Assembly (NCBI RefSeq): GCF_000499845.2
Contig: NC_023749.2
Coordinates: 22,112,149 to 22,176,148, forward strand
From: Phaseolus vulgaris
Lineage: Eukaryota > Streptophyta > Magnoliopsida > Fabales > Fabaceae
Direction: 5' to 3'
Length of the DNA: 64,000 nt
The notes beneath the pieces are model-generated. The model was given only the letters and a program-made list of their open reading frames with translations. It was not told the DNA's origin and ran no database searches. The stretch's first letter is position 1, and each line of letters begins with the position of its first letter. The position numbers and the translations under genes are program-made. Positions 33,601 through 45,600 of the stretch are shown piece after piece.

Positions 33601-36600
33601 TCCCCTTCCCAAAACCTGTTGGTCTTTATTTAAAGACCAACCATACCCAACCAACAACTACTCGCTCCCTTAACGGTTTCTATTTTTATTTTTCCTATGA
33701 TACACCTTCCTTGTCATTTCCTTATTCTTCTTTTCTGTCCTAACATTACTCCCCTCTGACACAACAATCTTGTCGTCAAGGTTGAATTCAGGAAATTGTT
33801 CTTTGATTGTCGTCATGTCCTCCCACTTAGTTGTGTCCCTCTCTCCTTTATTCCACTTTATCAATAGCTGTGGAATATATGCTCCTTGGGCGAACAATTC
33901 TCGTCTATCCAATATTTCGGTTGGATACAATTTCTCTGTAGGGCCTTGAAACTCTCTAGGGAGCTCTGGTTGAACTTCTTGTGTCCCTATTGCTAACTTC
34001 AGTTGCAATACATGGAAGACCAGATGTATTCGAGCTGTTTCTGGCAGCTGTAGGTGAAACGCCACCTTCCCTACGACAGTCACCACCTGAAACGGGCCAT
34101 AATACTTGGCTGCCAGCTTCGGATGCAATCTGTTCGGCATTGACAGCTGCCGATGGGGCCTGATTTTTAAGTAAACCATATCACCTACTTTAATCGGGGA
34201 AGGTCTCCTATGGCGGTTGGCGTATTTGGACATCAAATCCTGCTCCCTTTCCAGGTGAAATTTGAGTTGTGAGAGGGCCTCATCCCGGTTCATTAAATCC
34301 TGTTCCACTGCTTCTACCATCGTCTCTCTTGGAATAAAGCGTGCCATGCTGTAATGTTTATTTGCTAGAGGGAATTGGAATTCAACAGTGAAAAATGGGT
34401 AATTAACTAAAAAATTGCTAATTCTGCATTAAAAAACTCAGTAAGTACTAGTACTTCAGAATGTTAGTTTAGCATACAACTGATTGTAATAAACTGCTAG
34501 TAAAACAGACTCAAACAATAGATTAAACAACATAAGTGCACCCTGAACTTAAAATCTGACATATTTTGTTTTCTAACATAAGAGATAATGGAACAATTTT
34601 GATTTAATCTCATTTTGTGACCTTGCTTTACTTTTCTCTGTATACCGAGTTAATTTGAAGAGAAGTAGGTATAAGCTATTGTGATTTTTAAAATTTATTT
34701 TCTTCCTAGTTTAGCCTTAGTTGAAAGAAAGAGATGAAATGTATTTCTGATGTATCTTACAAATGTGATTACAGTCTCTATTTATAGACTGTTTTACAAC
34801 CTAATTAAGGAAATAAATAATAGGTAATGAAAGTCAGAAATAATGGGTGTTTAAAGCTTGACAAATCAAATAAAATAAAATCACTAACAAATCTGTCATA
34901 ATAAATATAGAATGGAATCTACACTTAATTAAAGCATAATTCTTCTGATTATGCAACACTCCCCCTCAAGTTGGTGAATGTATATCTATCATTCCCAGCT
35001 CGCAAGTAAGATATTCAAATTGTTTTGTGGGAAGTCCCTTAGTAAACATATCTGCCAATTGGAGTCTTGAAGGGATGTACTTAGTGGCTATAAGACCATC
35101 ATCCAACTTCTCCTTAATAAAGTGTCGGTCTATCTGATGTGAGTTGATTAGGAGATTTATCAATTTGTGACACTTTAAGAACAAAGTAAGGAGGCTTAAG
35201 GAAACATCAATGGAGTTCAATGCCTTCCAAATGATGAACCAAACTCATGAACATGAGCGCCATATCCTTACACAACAAAATATCGAAAGGAAACTAGAAT
35301 AGAATTCGGAAATTGAAAAGGAAAGCAAGAACAACACATTAAACCGAACATAAACACAATATAAAGCAAATGAACCGATGGAAATGAAGAATTAAGTGCA
35401 GAATTGAAAAGGAAACACAAGATTACCCGATTGGAATTACTAAACATGATTCGGAAATGGAAATGGAAATGGAATAAGAAAGACTTATGTGACTGTAGTC
35501 ATGGAAGGGAAGAACACGCCACTTGGAGGTGATTGATCCAAGATAAGTGCATGAATGCCGCCACTTGGAGTTTCCCAAACACTCACAAGATGAGACAAGA
35601 TGAAGGAGAACAAGTCTCACACAATTCTCTCTCAATTTGAGTAGAGTAACAATACTTCAATTTTCCAATCTGAATTTACAAGAGCATGGCACCTCTATTT
35701 ATAGTGTGAGAGGGCTGAATTTGAAAAGGCAAAAATACAAACACAAACCATTCAAATCCGGCGCCAAAACAAGTCACATGGGAGGTTGACTTACTTTCTT
35801 ACTTTGGCACCTCCTAAAACTATATCTACACCTACTTTTATGTCACATGGAAGGTGTGACTTACCTTTGTACATTAGTACCCCTTACATATATATCTACA
35901 CCTTCCTTTTACGTTCTACTAAAAACTACTCAAAAGAAATTACAAAAAGAGACATCAGATGATGCTCATCTCCCAAAGCCTTGGCCTTGCTCCTCGTAAT
36001 CCTTTGAGGCATGAAGGATGATGAGCTCATGGGCCTCAGACACTTCCTCTACTTGTGTTCATCCCTATCTCTACGTGCTTTGTTCGATCATGTTGAATCG
36101 TATTGTGTGCAATACTGATAGCGGACTTATTATCACATGCCAAGCCCATAGGAGCTTCATATTTTTTTTTAGGTCATCAAGTATGATCTTCATCCATAAT
36201 AGTTCACACACCCCATGAGCCATGACTCTAAATTCTGCCTCTGCACTTGATCTTGCAACTACATTTTGCTTCTTGCTCCTCCATGTCACCAGATTTCCAC
36301 CCAAGAACATGCAGTAGCCTGTGGTGGATCTCCTATCAACAATCGATCTTGCATAGTCAGCATCAGTATATACTTTCATGGATAAGTTTTTCCCCTTTTA
36401 GAATAGCAATCCTTTTCCTAGAGAGGCTTTTAATTACTGAATAATTCTATCTACTGCCTCAAGTGTCTTTCTCTTGGATCATGCATAAATTGGCTAATCA
36501 CACTAACTGTATAGGCTATGTCTGGCCTAATGTGTGATAGATAAATGAGTTTTCCCACAAGTCTTTGATATTGTGTCTTCTCCACTTTTGGTCTTCCTCA

Positions 36601-39600
36601 TCATTCCCAATCCTATGAGTTTGCTCTATTGGCACTCTAGTGGTCTTACAACCCAACTTACCAGTCTCTTTGAGAATATCAAGGATGTATTTCCTTTGAG
36701 AAATAAAGATGCCCTGTCTCGAGTAAGCAACCTCTATCCCAAGGAAGTACTTCAACTTCCCAAGATCCTTCATCTTAATTGAGCAGCTAGTTCTCCCTCA
36801 AATTTTGTTTTTCAATCTCATCATCACCTGTAATAATCGTATCATCTACATAGACCAAAAGTAGAGTGAGTTTACCAGTCTGAGAATGTTTTATAAATAG
36901 AGTATGGTCACCTTGGCTTTGTCGGTACCCCAAAGATACCATAGCTTGAGTAAACCTTCCAAACCAAGCACGAGGTGATTGTTTAAGACCATATAGGGCC
37001 TTCTTAAGTCTGCACACCTTATTTTCTTCATTAACATTACCATAGCCAGATGGAATCTCCATGTATACTTCTTCCTCCAAGCTTCCATTCAAGAAGGCAT
37101 TTTTAACATCAAATTGATGCATCGCCCAACCAAAGTGTGCTGTCAGGGAGAGAATAATCCTGACTGTATTCATTTTTGCCACTGGAGCAAAAGTCTCCTC
37201 ATAATCGACCCCATAGGTTTGAGTATACCCTTTTGCAACCAACCTTGCTTTGTACCGATCCAATGTGCCATCAGACTTATACTTAACTGTGTATATCCAC
37301 CTACAACCCACTGCTTTCTTATTTTTTGGTATCTCTACTATCTCCTAAGTCTCATTCCTTTCTAATGCGCTCATTTCTTCATTCATGGCTCAAATCCAGT
37401 TCTCATCTTTTAAGGCTTCTTGTACTGAAGTAGGGATTCTGATAGAATCAATAATTGAAAGAAAACTCCGGTGCTGCATAGAAAGTTTTTCTGTAGACAC
37501 AAATTGGGTTATAGGATATTTGGCACAAACTCTTTTTTCTTTTCTCAAGGCAATAGGTAAATCATTTAGGTTAGGTTCAAAAGTAGTATTTAAGGTGTCC
37601 TCAAGAGTCTCACAGGTATGAGTTCTTACCTTCGGTTCAGACAATTGAAGTTGTTGTTCGACCAGGGCAGGTTCTTGTTGTCTTCGTTGATATTGTTTTC
37701 CAAAATATTTGTCCTCATTATTCTTCTCTGGTAATGATGGTGGTGCAGGGTCTTTCATCCTCCCTAAGAATGAAATCCAGCAACAAAGGAAAAGGTGGCA
37801 ATTCAAGATTCTTAGCTTCTTGAATACTCCCCCCTGAAGCTGAGAACTAGGAAAGAAACACTTTGTTTCATGAAAGGTGACATCCTTGGAGACAGAGTTT
37901 ACGACTTTGAGGGTGATAACATTTGTACCCCTTTTGGTTGGGGGCATAACCGATGAAGAAAGATTTGATGGAGCGAGGATCTAACTTACCCCGATAAGGA
38001 CTATGAACATGGACAAAAGCAGGACAACCAAAGACACGATTCTGAAGATTAGTCAACATGTTAAGGTTGTCCAAAAAATAATTGCAGCAATGAAGGTTGC
38101 CCAGAAAAGTAATTGCAACAATGAAGGCTGCTAAAAAAAATATTGCAGAAGCAGAGTCTCCCAGGTCAGGAGCTTTGATACCAAGTTGAAAGAAATAGAT
38201 GAAATGTATTTCTGATGTATCTTACAATTTTTTTTTTTTTGATCAGCTGATGTATGTTACAAATGTGATTACAGTCTCTATTTATAGACTGTTTTATAAC
38301 CTAATTAAGGAAAGAAATAATAGGTAATGAAAGCCAGAAATAATGGGTGTTTAAAGTTGTACAAATCAAATAAAATAAAATCACTAACAAATCTGTCGTA
38401 ATAAATATAGAATGGAATCTGCACTTAATTACAGCATAATTCTCCTGATTATGCAACAGCCTTTAATCTTGAATCAGTTTTTTAAAGGCATGTTGCTTGT
38501 TGAGTTGTATTTTGTTTGTTAATCAAAATTAATTTACAATTCAAATAGTGGTGCTAAGCCTATAATATTTTAATTTGCTGAATAGTTTCTTTATTATTTT
38601 CTTATTGCAGTGGTAAAGATGGGGGACTAATTCCGGAGGGTGACTACATTTTATCCAATCCATATCATCTGGTATTGGGTCTTTTTTCACTTGAAAATGT
38701 TTATTATTCCGTATAATTAACATTTGATAGAATCCTGAAATTTAAGGATGGTATGATCCAAATCTGCTTGGCCTTTTCCTGGGTATGATTTTATTTGACA
38801 TCACAAGTTCATCTGTTGTAAAGAAAGGATTTTTTTGTGTATTACTATTACACTCCTAAGTCATGCCTATACACTGGAGTGGACAAAAGCTACATAAGGA
38901 ATAAATAATAGGTGCATTCTTGCAGCTTTAATATTAAAACTGTGCATATAAAATTTTCTCGATGTTGTAATCCCTTTATATATCTCCTCAAAATTATGCT
39001 CGAGTAAGACCATGTTCTGGTTCTATAGACTGGGATGTCAGCATAAGTTACATGACCCAAAAGAGGATGAGGGGTCAGCCACAACCTGACAGAAAAGCTT
39101 CAGTAGTATATAAAAGGAGAAGAAAGTTCCGTAATATAAGATAGGGGTTCCGAATAGATATTATTGTGTCTTTTATTTCTGTAAAGACATTTAGGGAGAG
39201 GAGGTATAAATAGACCCTTTGTAGTTAGATTCAGTGAATATTTTACTTTGTTGTAACAGGGTTTGTTCCTTGTGAGAAAGGAGAGGACTCTTTTGTATAC
39301 CATATTTAAGTAATAAAGAGGATAATATTTCTGTACTACATCTCTTTGTCTCTCTCTAAGATAAGATAAGATAAGATAAGTGGATTCCTAACACCATTTG
39401 AGGAGTATAAGTGCTATAATTTATGATTGTCATGTCAAAATTGTTATCTTTGTTACATTTTGGGAGTATAATGAACATCATTAGTACTTAATTGCTATAT
39501 ATTGCTTTCTGAATACAGCTTGGAGTTTTCTCATCTCAAGTATTCCAGGAATCTTCACAGCAAAAGATGTGGAAAAGAAAGCATTGTAATTTATCTACTT

Positions 39601-42600
39601 CACCAGTATACTTTGAAGAGATCCCCCCTCCCACAATCCTTGATTGTTTTTGTCATAGTACCTACTAATTTTCTATGCTTATGTTTTTCCCTTATTGCAG
39701 CTCCATTGCACGGAATGGAGAAACATTGCAATGTAGAAATAGCTGCACAGGTTTCACGCTTGTCATTGTCAAAACATGGTACTTCCTAAGGATAAATTAA
39801 ACATTATATTTCATTTTCCTTTTTACTGCAAATCCACTAAGATTTGATATTGTAACATGAGATATTTGTTTCCTTATTCCGTTTTTGTACAGGTTTACTC
39901 AGAATTATTTTTTGTAATTAGTATTAAGAAAGCAAATTTGCATATTTTTTGCCAATTAGATTTGAATTGATTAGTTAGCCTATATATTTGCAATCTTCCA
40001 ATTTTCAGTGTTATTTCCTTGTGTAAGGTCTTAAAAAACCTGTTTTGTTTCTTGCCTTTTCTTGAACATTTTCACTCAACCACAGATTAAGGTTCATTAT
40101 CAACCTTCTTAACTTGTGAGGTTAAGCACTACCTTGTGATTCCTAATTATCTCCCTCTAATAATTACTTAATGGGTTTTCTGTTCATGGATTTTAAAACA
40201 AACATCAATGATCAAGACTCTGTTTTGTTGTAAGATTTTCCTGGGACCACCTTGCCATTCCTTCAAGCTCTATCACCAAAGGTCCTTACCTAAAGGAAAT
40301 CTTTTTGTAACTATTAGATATTATTAGATATAATTAGATATTATTTGATATTATGAGATATTATAGATATTGTTAGATATCTCATATTTATGTAATGGGC
40401 TTAGCCCATATGTTTCTTTTTCCTATATAAACATAACCCTATGTGTTCAATATACACAAGGGATTTACCCTATTCTTTCTTTTCCTTTAATATGGTATCA
40501 GAGCATAAGGTTAGGGTTTAGGGTTTAGGGTTCAATTTTTATTGGTGAACCCACTATTCACTGGAATTTTCCAGCCACCACCCCACTGTCTCGCCGGACC
40601 CGCCTCCGGACCTTCGCCGGAGCCAACGCCGGACCTTCGCCGGACCCGCCGCCAGAATCGCTGTCGGAGCCTTCATCTTTGTTACTCCCGCCAATTAACC
40701 GGTGACTGGATTTGTCCTTATCTTTTATGGCTTCTTCCGCTTCTGCTGCCACTATGGCTTCTTCTGCAGTCATTATGCCGGATTCATCTATTTATACTAA
40801 TTACGTCAATGTTCATCTTTCCATTGACAAATTGGATGGAACCAATTATGACACTTGGGCATCAGATATTAAATTATGGCTTAAGAGTCTAGGTTATGTT
40901 GATCATCTTACTCATCTTACTCTTGCTGAAAATGAGGTTGTTCGTTGGTCGAAAATTGATGCTCAATTATGCATTGTTATCAAATCGACCATTCACTTAT
41001 CTTTAAAACAAATTTTTCGTACCTATGAAACATGTTCAGAAGTTTGGGAACAAGCAAAATTATTATACACCAATGATACTCAACGTCTTTATGGTGTGTG
41101 TCAAAATCTTCTCACAATTGTTGCTCCCAAACGTCTTGATGGTACAATGGCAGAATATCTAGGTAAACTTCATGCTCTTCTTCATGATTTTAATGAGTTA
41201 TTACCTCCTGCCTCTACTCCTTCTCAAGAACTAGAACAAAGATCCAAGTTCTTCATGTTATTGGGTTTACATGGACTTCCTGATGATTATTCTCACGTTC
41301 GTGATCAAATTTTGGGATCTCCTATTGTGCCCAATTTTACTTCCACTTGTTCTACCCTTTTGCGCGTGCCAGGTAAACACACCGCTGATATAACGTCTCA
41401 TGTTGATGACTCTTCTGCTTTAGTCTCTTAGCATAATGATCGTACTCGCCCTCACAAGCCGGGCAAAGGGCGTCACAAGTGTGACCATTGTGGCAAACTT
41501 GGCCACAAAATTGACAGATGTTATGCCTTACATGGTCGTCCTCCTAGATCTGTTGTGGTTGCTCAAATTTCCCCTGTGCAACCTTCTACCATGGACCATA
41601 CTTCAATTGATACCCCAAGCCAGCCTGCTATTTTCAATGAATTTCTTAAATGGTATGAGGATCGTCAGAACCCTAGTTCCACGACTTCTGTTGCACATTC
41701 AGGTACATCTTTTGTTGGCCTCACTCACTCCACTTCCCATGGCCCTTGGGTTCTAGATTCAGGTGCCACTGATCACATTACTGGTAATAAATCTTTTTTC
41801 TCTTCCCTATCTACTACGGGTTATTTACCTTCAGTTACCGTGACCAATGGATATAGGGTACCATCACATGGTGTTGGTACTATTAATCTTTTTTCATCTT
41901 TATCTATTGATAATGTTCTTTATGTCCCTGGGTCTCCATTTAACTTATTATCCATTAGTCGTCTCACTCGTTCCCTTGATTGTGTTATTTCTTTTACCAA
42001 AGATTCTGTTACTTTACAGGACCGGAGTTCGGGACGGATGATTGGCACCGGATGTGAGTCTCATGAACTTTATCAACTACAGATCTCTGCACATGTTGGC
42101 GCAATTATGGATTCTCCATCTCTCATTCATGCTCGGTTGGGTCATCCTAGTCTTGCCAAGATGCAACAACTTGTTCCAAGTTTGTCTAATGTGTCTACCT
42201 TATCGTGTGAGTCGTGTCAGTTAGGGAAACACATTCGTAGTTCTTTTCCTCGTAGTGTCTCACTACGTGCTTTATCTCCTTTTGCCTTAGTTCACTCTGA
42301 CATTTGGGGACCAAGTCGTATTAAGTCTAATTTAGGATTTCAGTATTTTGTTACTTTTATTGATGATTATTCAAGATGTACTTGGGTATTTTTAATGAAA
42401 AACCGTTCTGAGTTGTTTTCTATATTTCAAATACTTTACAATGAAATTAAAAATCAATTTGGAATTTCCATCCGAATTTTGCGCAGTGATAATGGACGTG
42501 AGTATCTTTCTCATTCTTTTAAAAATTTGATGGCTTCTCATGGTATTCTTCATCAAACTTCATGTGCTTATACACCTCAACAAAATGGGGTAGCTGAGCG

Positions 42601-45600
42601 CAAGAATAGACATCTTGTTGAAACAACTCGTACTATTTTAATCCATGGTGATGTTCCTCAGAGTTTTTGGGGTGATGCTGTTCTTAGTGCATGTTATCTC
42701 ATTAATCGCATGCCATCTTCAATTTTAGATAACAAAATTCCTCATTCTATTTTATTTCCACATGACCCTCTCCACTCTTTACCTCCCAAAGTTTTTGGGT
42801 CCACATGTTTTGTTCATAATTTTAGTACTGGTCTTGATAAATTATCTCCTAAGTCACACAAATGTGTCTTTTTAGGGTTCACTAGATCACAAAAAGGATA
42901 TAAATGTTTCTCACCGTCTTTAAACCGTTATTTTATTTCAGCAGATGTCACCTTCAGTGAATCTTCCCTTTACTTTAAGTCTTGTCCTTCTCTTTTCAAT
43001 TTCTTCATCTAATCAAGTTAATATTCCTCTTGTTGTGCCTAGTGCACCTAACAATTCACCACCGCCGCCAACTCTTCAAGTGTATAGTCGTCGTCAACCG
43101 TCTCATCGTCCATCAGCAGACTCTATTCTGGTGCCAACACCTCATCCCCCTCCGGCTCCTATAGTTGAACCTCCGACTGTTGAACCTGATCTTCCTATTG
43201 CTATCCGTAAAGGTATACGTTCTACTCGTAATCCCTCTCCACATTATACTGCTTTGAGTTACCATAGACTATCTCAACCCTTTTATACCTGCCTTTCGTC
43301 TATTTCTTTTGTGTCCATTCCAAAATCTGTAGGTGATGCCTTAGCTCATCCTGGTTGGCGTCAGGCCATGCTTGATGAAATGAATGCGCTTCAGAATAAT
43401 GGAACTTGGGAACTTGTTCCTTTACCATCTAGGAAATCTGTTGTTGGTTGCCGGTGGATTTTTGCTATCAAAGTTGGTCCTGATGGTACTATTGATCGTC
43501 TCAAAGCTCGTCTTGTGGCTAAGGGTTATACCCAAATTTTTGGTTTAGACTATGGTGATACTTTTTCTCCAGTAGCAAAGATGGCCTCTGTTCGCTTATT
43601 CATAGCTATGGCTGCTCTTCAACAATGGCCTCTTTATCAACTGGATGTTAAAAATGCTTTTCTTAATGGGGATTTGCAGGAAGAAATTTATATGGAGCAA
43701 CCTCCCGGTTTTGTTGCTCAGGGGGAGTCTTCTGGATTGGTATGTCGTCTTCGCAAATCCTTATATGGCCTCAAGCAGTCTCCTAGGGCTTGGTTTGGAA
43801 AATTTAGCAATGTTGTTCAACAATTTGGTATGACTCGCAGTGAAGGCGATCATTCAGTTTTTTATCGTTACTCGAGTGCTGGGTTTATCTATCTTGTAGT
43901 ATATGTTGATGACATTGTTCTTACAGGCAGTGATCACCATGGCATCTCACAAGTAAAACAACACCTTTGTCAACACTTTCAGAACAAGGATCTTGGCAAA
44001 CTCAGATATTTCTTGGGGATTGAGGTAACACAATCCAATACTGGTATCGTTATCTCTCAAAGAAAATACGCATTAGATATTTTGGAGGAAATTGGGTTGA
44101 TGAATTCGAAATCTGTTGATACTCCCATGGATCCCAACGTCAAGCTTCTACCCAATCAGGGGGAGCCTCTTTCAGATCCTGAGAAGTACAGGAGATTAGT
44201 TGGAAGATTGAACTATCTCACTGTTACTCGTCCTGATATTTCCTTTGCAGTCAGTGTGGTGAGTCAATTTCTTAATTCTCCATGTGAAGATCATTGGAAT
44301 GCAGTCATTCGTATAGTGAAGTGCATTAAAGGCTCTCCTGGAAAAGGTTTGTTATATGGTCATAATAACCATACTAAAGTCGTTTGTTATTCAGATGCTG
44401 ATTGGGCAGGATCTCCATCTGATAGAAGGTCAACTTTTGGTTATTGTGTCTCCATTGGTGATAACTTGATCTCTTGGAAGAGCAAGAAACAAAGTGTTGT
44501 GGCAAGATCTAGTGCAGAATTAGAATATAGAGCTATGACCTCGGCTACTTGTGAGCTTATTTGGCTTAAACAGTTACTTAAAGAATTGCAATTTGGAGAG
44601 GTTACTCAAATGACACTGATATGTGATAATCAGGCTGCTCTTCATATTAGCTCAAATCCAGTTTTTCATGAAAGGACAAAACATATTGAGATTGATTGTC
44701 ATTTCATTCGAGAAAAGATTATATCAGGAGATATCAAGACTGAGTTTGTTAATTCAAATAATCAATTAGCAAATATTTTTACTAAACCCTTACAAGGACC
44801 TAGGATTGATTACATTTCTAACAAGCTGGGTACATATGATCTATATGCACCAGCTTGAGGGGGCGTGTTAGATATTATTAGATATAATTAGATATAATTA
44901 GATATTATTTGATATTATGAGATATTATAGATATTGTTAGATATCTCATATTTATGTAATGGGCTTAGCCCATATGTTTCTTTTTCCTATATAAACATAA
45001 CCCTATGTGTTCAATATACACAAGGGATTTACCCTATTCTTTCTTTTCCTTTAATAGTAACCTTGAGATTCCACACTTCTAAGTTAGTAGAAGTTCCTCC
45101 TACTTTCTAAAACAAGTGTTCATAATCCTGAAATCACATGATATTGCAACATCAAGAATAGACTATCCAGTCTCCTTTCTCATTTAGATCTTTAAAACCA
45201 AAATTACCATGAGTTTCTACAAATCCCCTTACCTAACTACCAACATACCCATTTAGATCCCTGCCTACAATACTATTTTTCTCTTGTTGAACGTCTTGAA
45301 CCAATCTCTTATTGTAAAACTTCTTTCAGAAGTGTTTCTGATTCTACTCTTCATGCATAAACAATAATGATATTGATAGAGTAATTAGGATAATCTGATT
45401 TTGATCTTAACAAATATTCTAGACTAAAGGTGAATGAAATCAGAACACATTCGAATAATTTGATTTTGATCTTAACTACTCTAATCTCCTAGAATATTTA
45501 TTTGAATTTCTAATTTAAAATAAAAATACAGATACAAAATCGGTTCAAGATGCTGATATACAGTTCTATTACATCACTATAATTTTCCAGTATCATTTTT

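Larger units (their letters stand above)
34714..38463 (-). mobile_element. Ty1/copia element 3 in intron 4 with GCCTT duplications
   Basis: LTRs at 34719-34958 and 38184-38458 are flanked by GCCTT (34714-34718 and 38459-38463). On the minus strand the primer site TGGTATCAAAGC (38172-38183) directly follows the 5' LTR. Inside are only an integrase end, RT and RNase H. Gag, protease and most of integrase are missing. A 929-bp sequence is inserted in RNase H. Confidence 0.85.
40307..45061 (+). mobile_element. Ty1/copia element 2 in intron 7 with GTAAC duplications
   Basis: The 4745-bp element (40312-45056) has LTRs of 181 and 191 bp and sits in the sense direction of the host gene. GTAAC is duplicated at 40307-40311 and 45057-45061. 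The primer site TGGTATCAGAGC (40493-40504) directly follows the 5' LTR. The polypurine tract (TTGAGGGGGCG) directly precedes the 3' LTR. The LTRs differ by one base at the start and one 10-bp repeat unit by eye, so the insertion is recent. Gag-pol has one stop and one frameshift. Confidence 0.93.
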
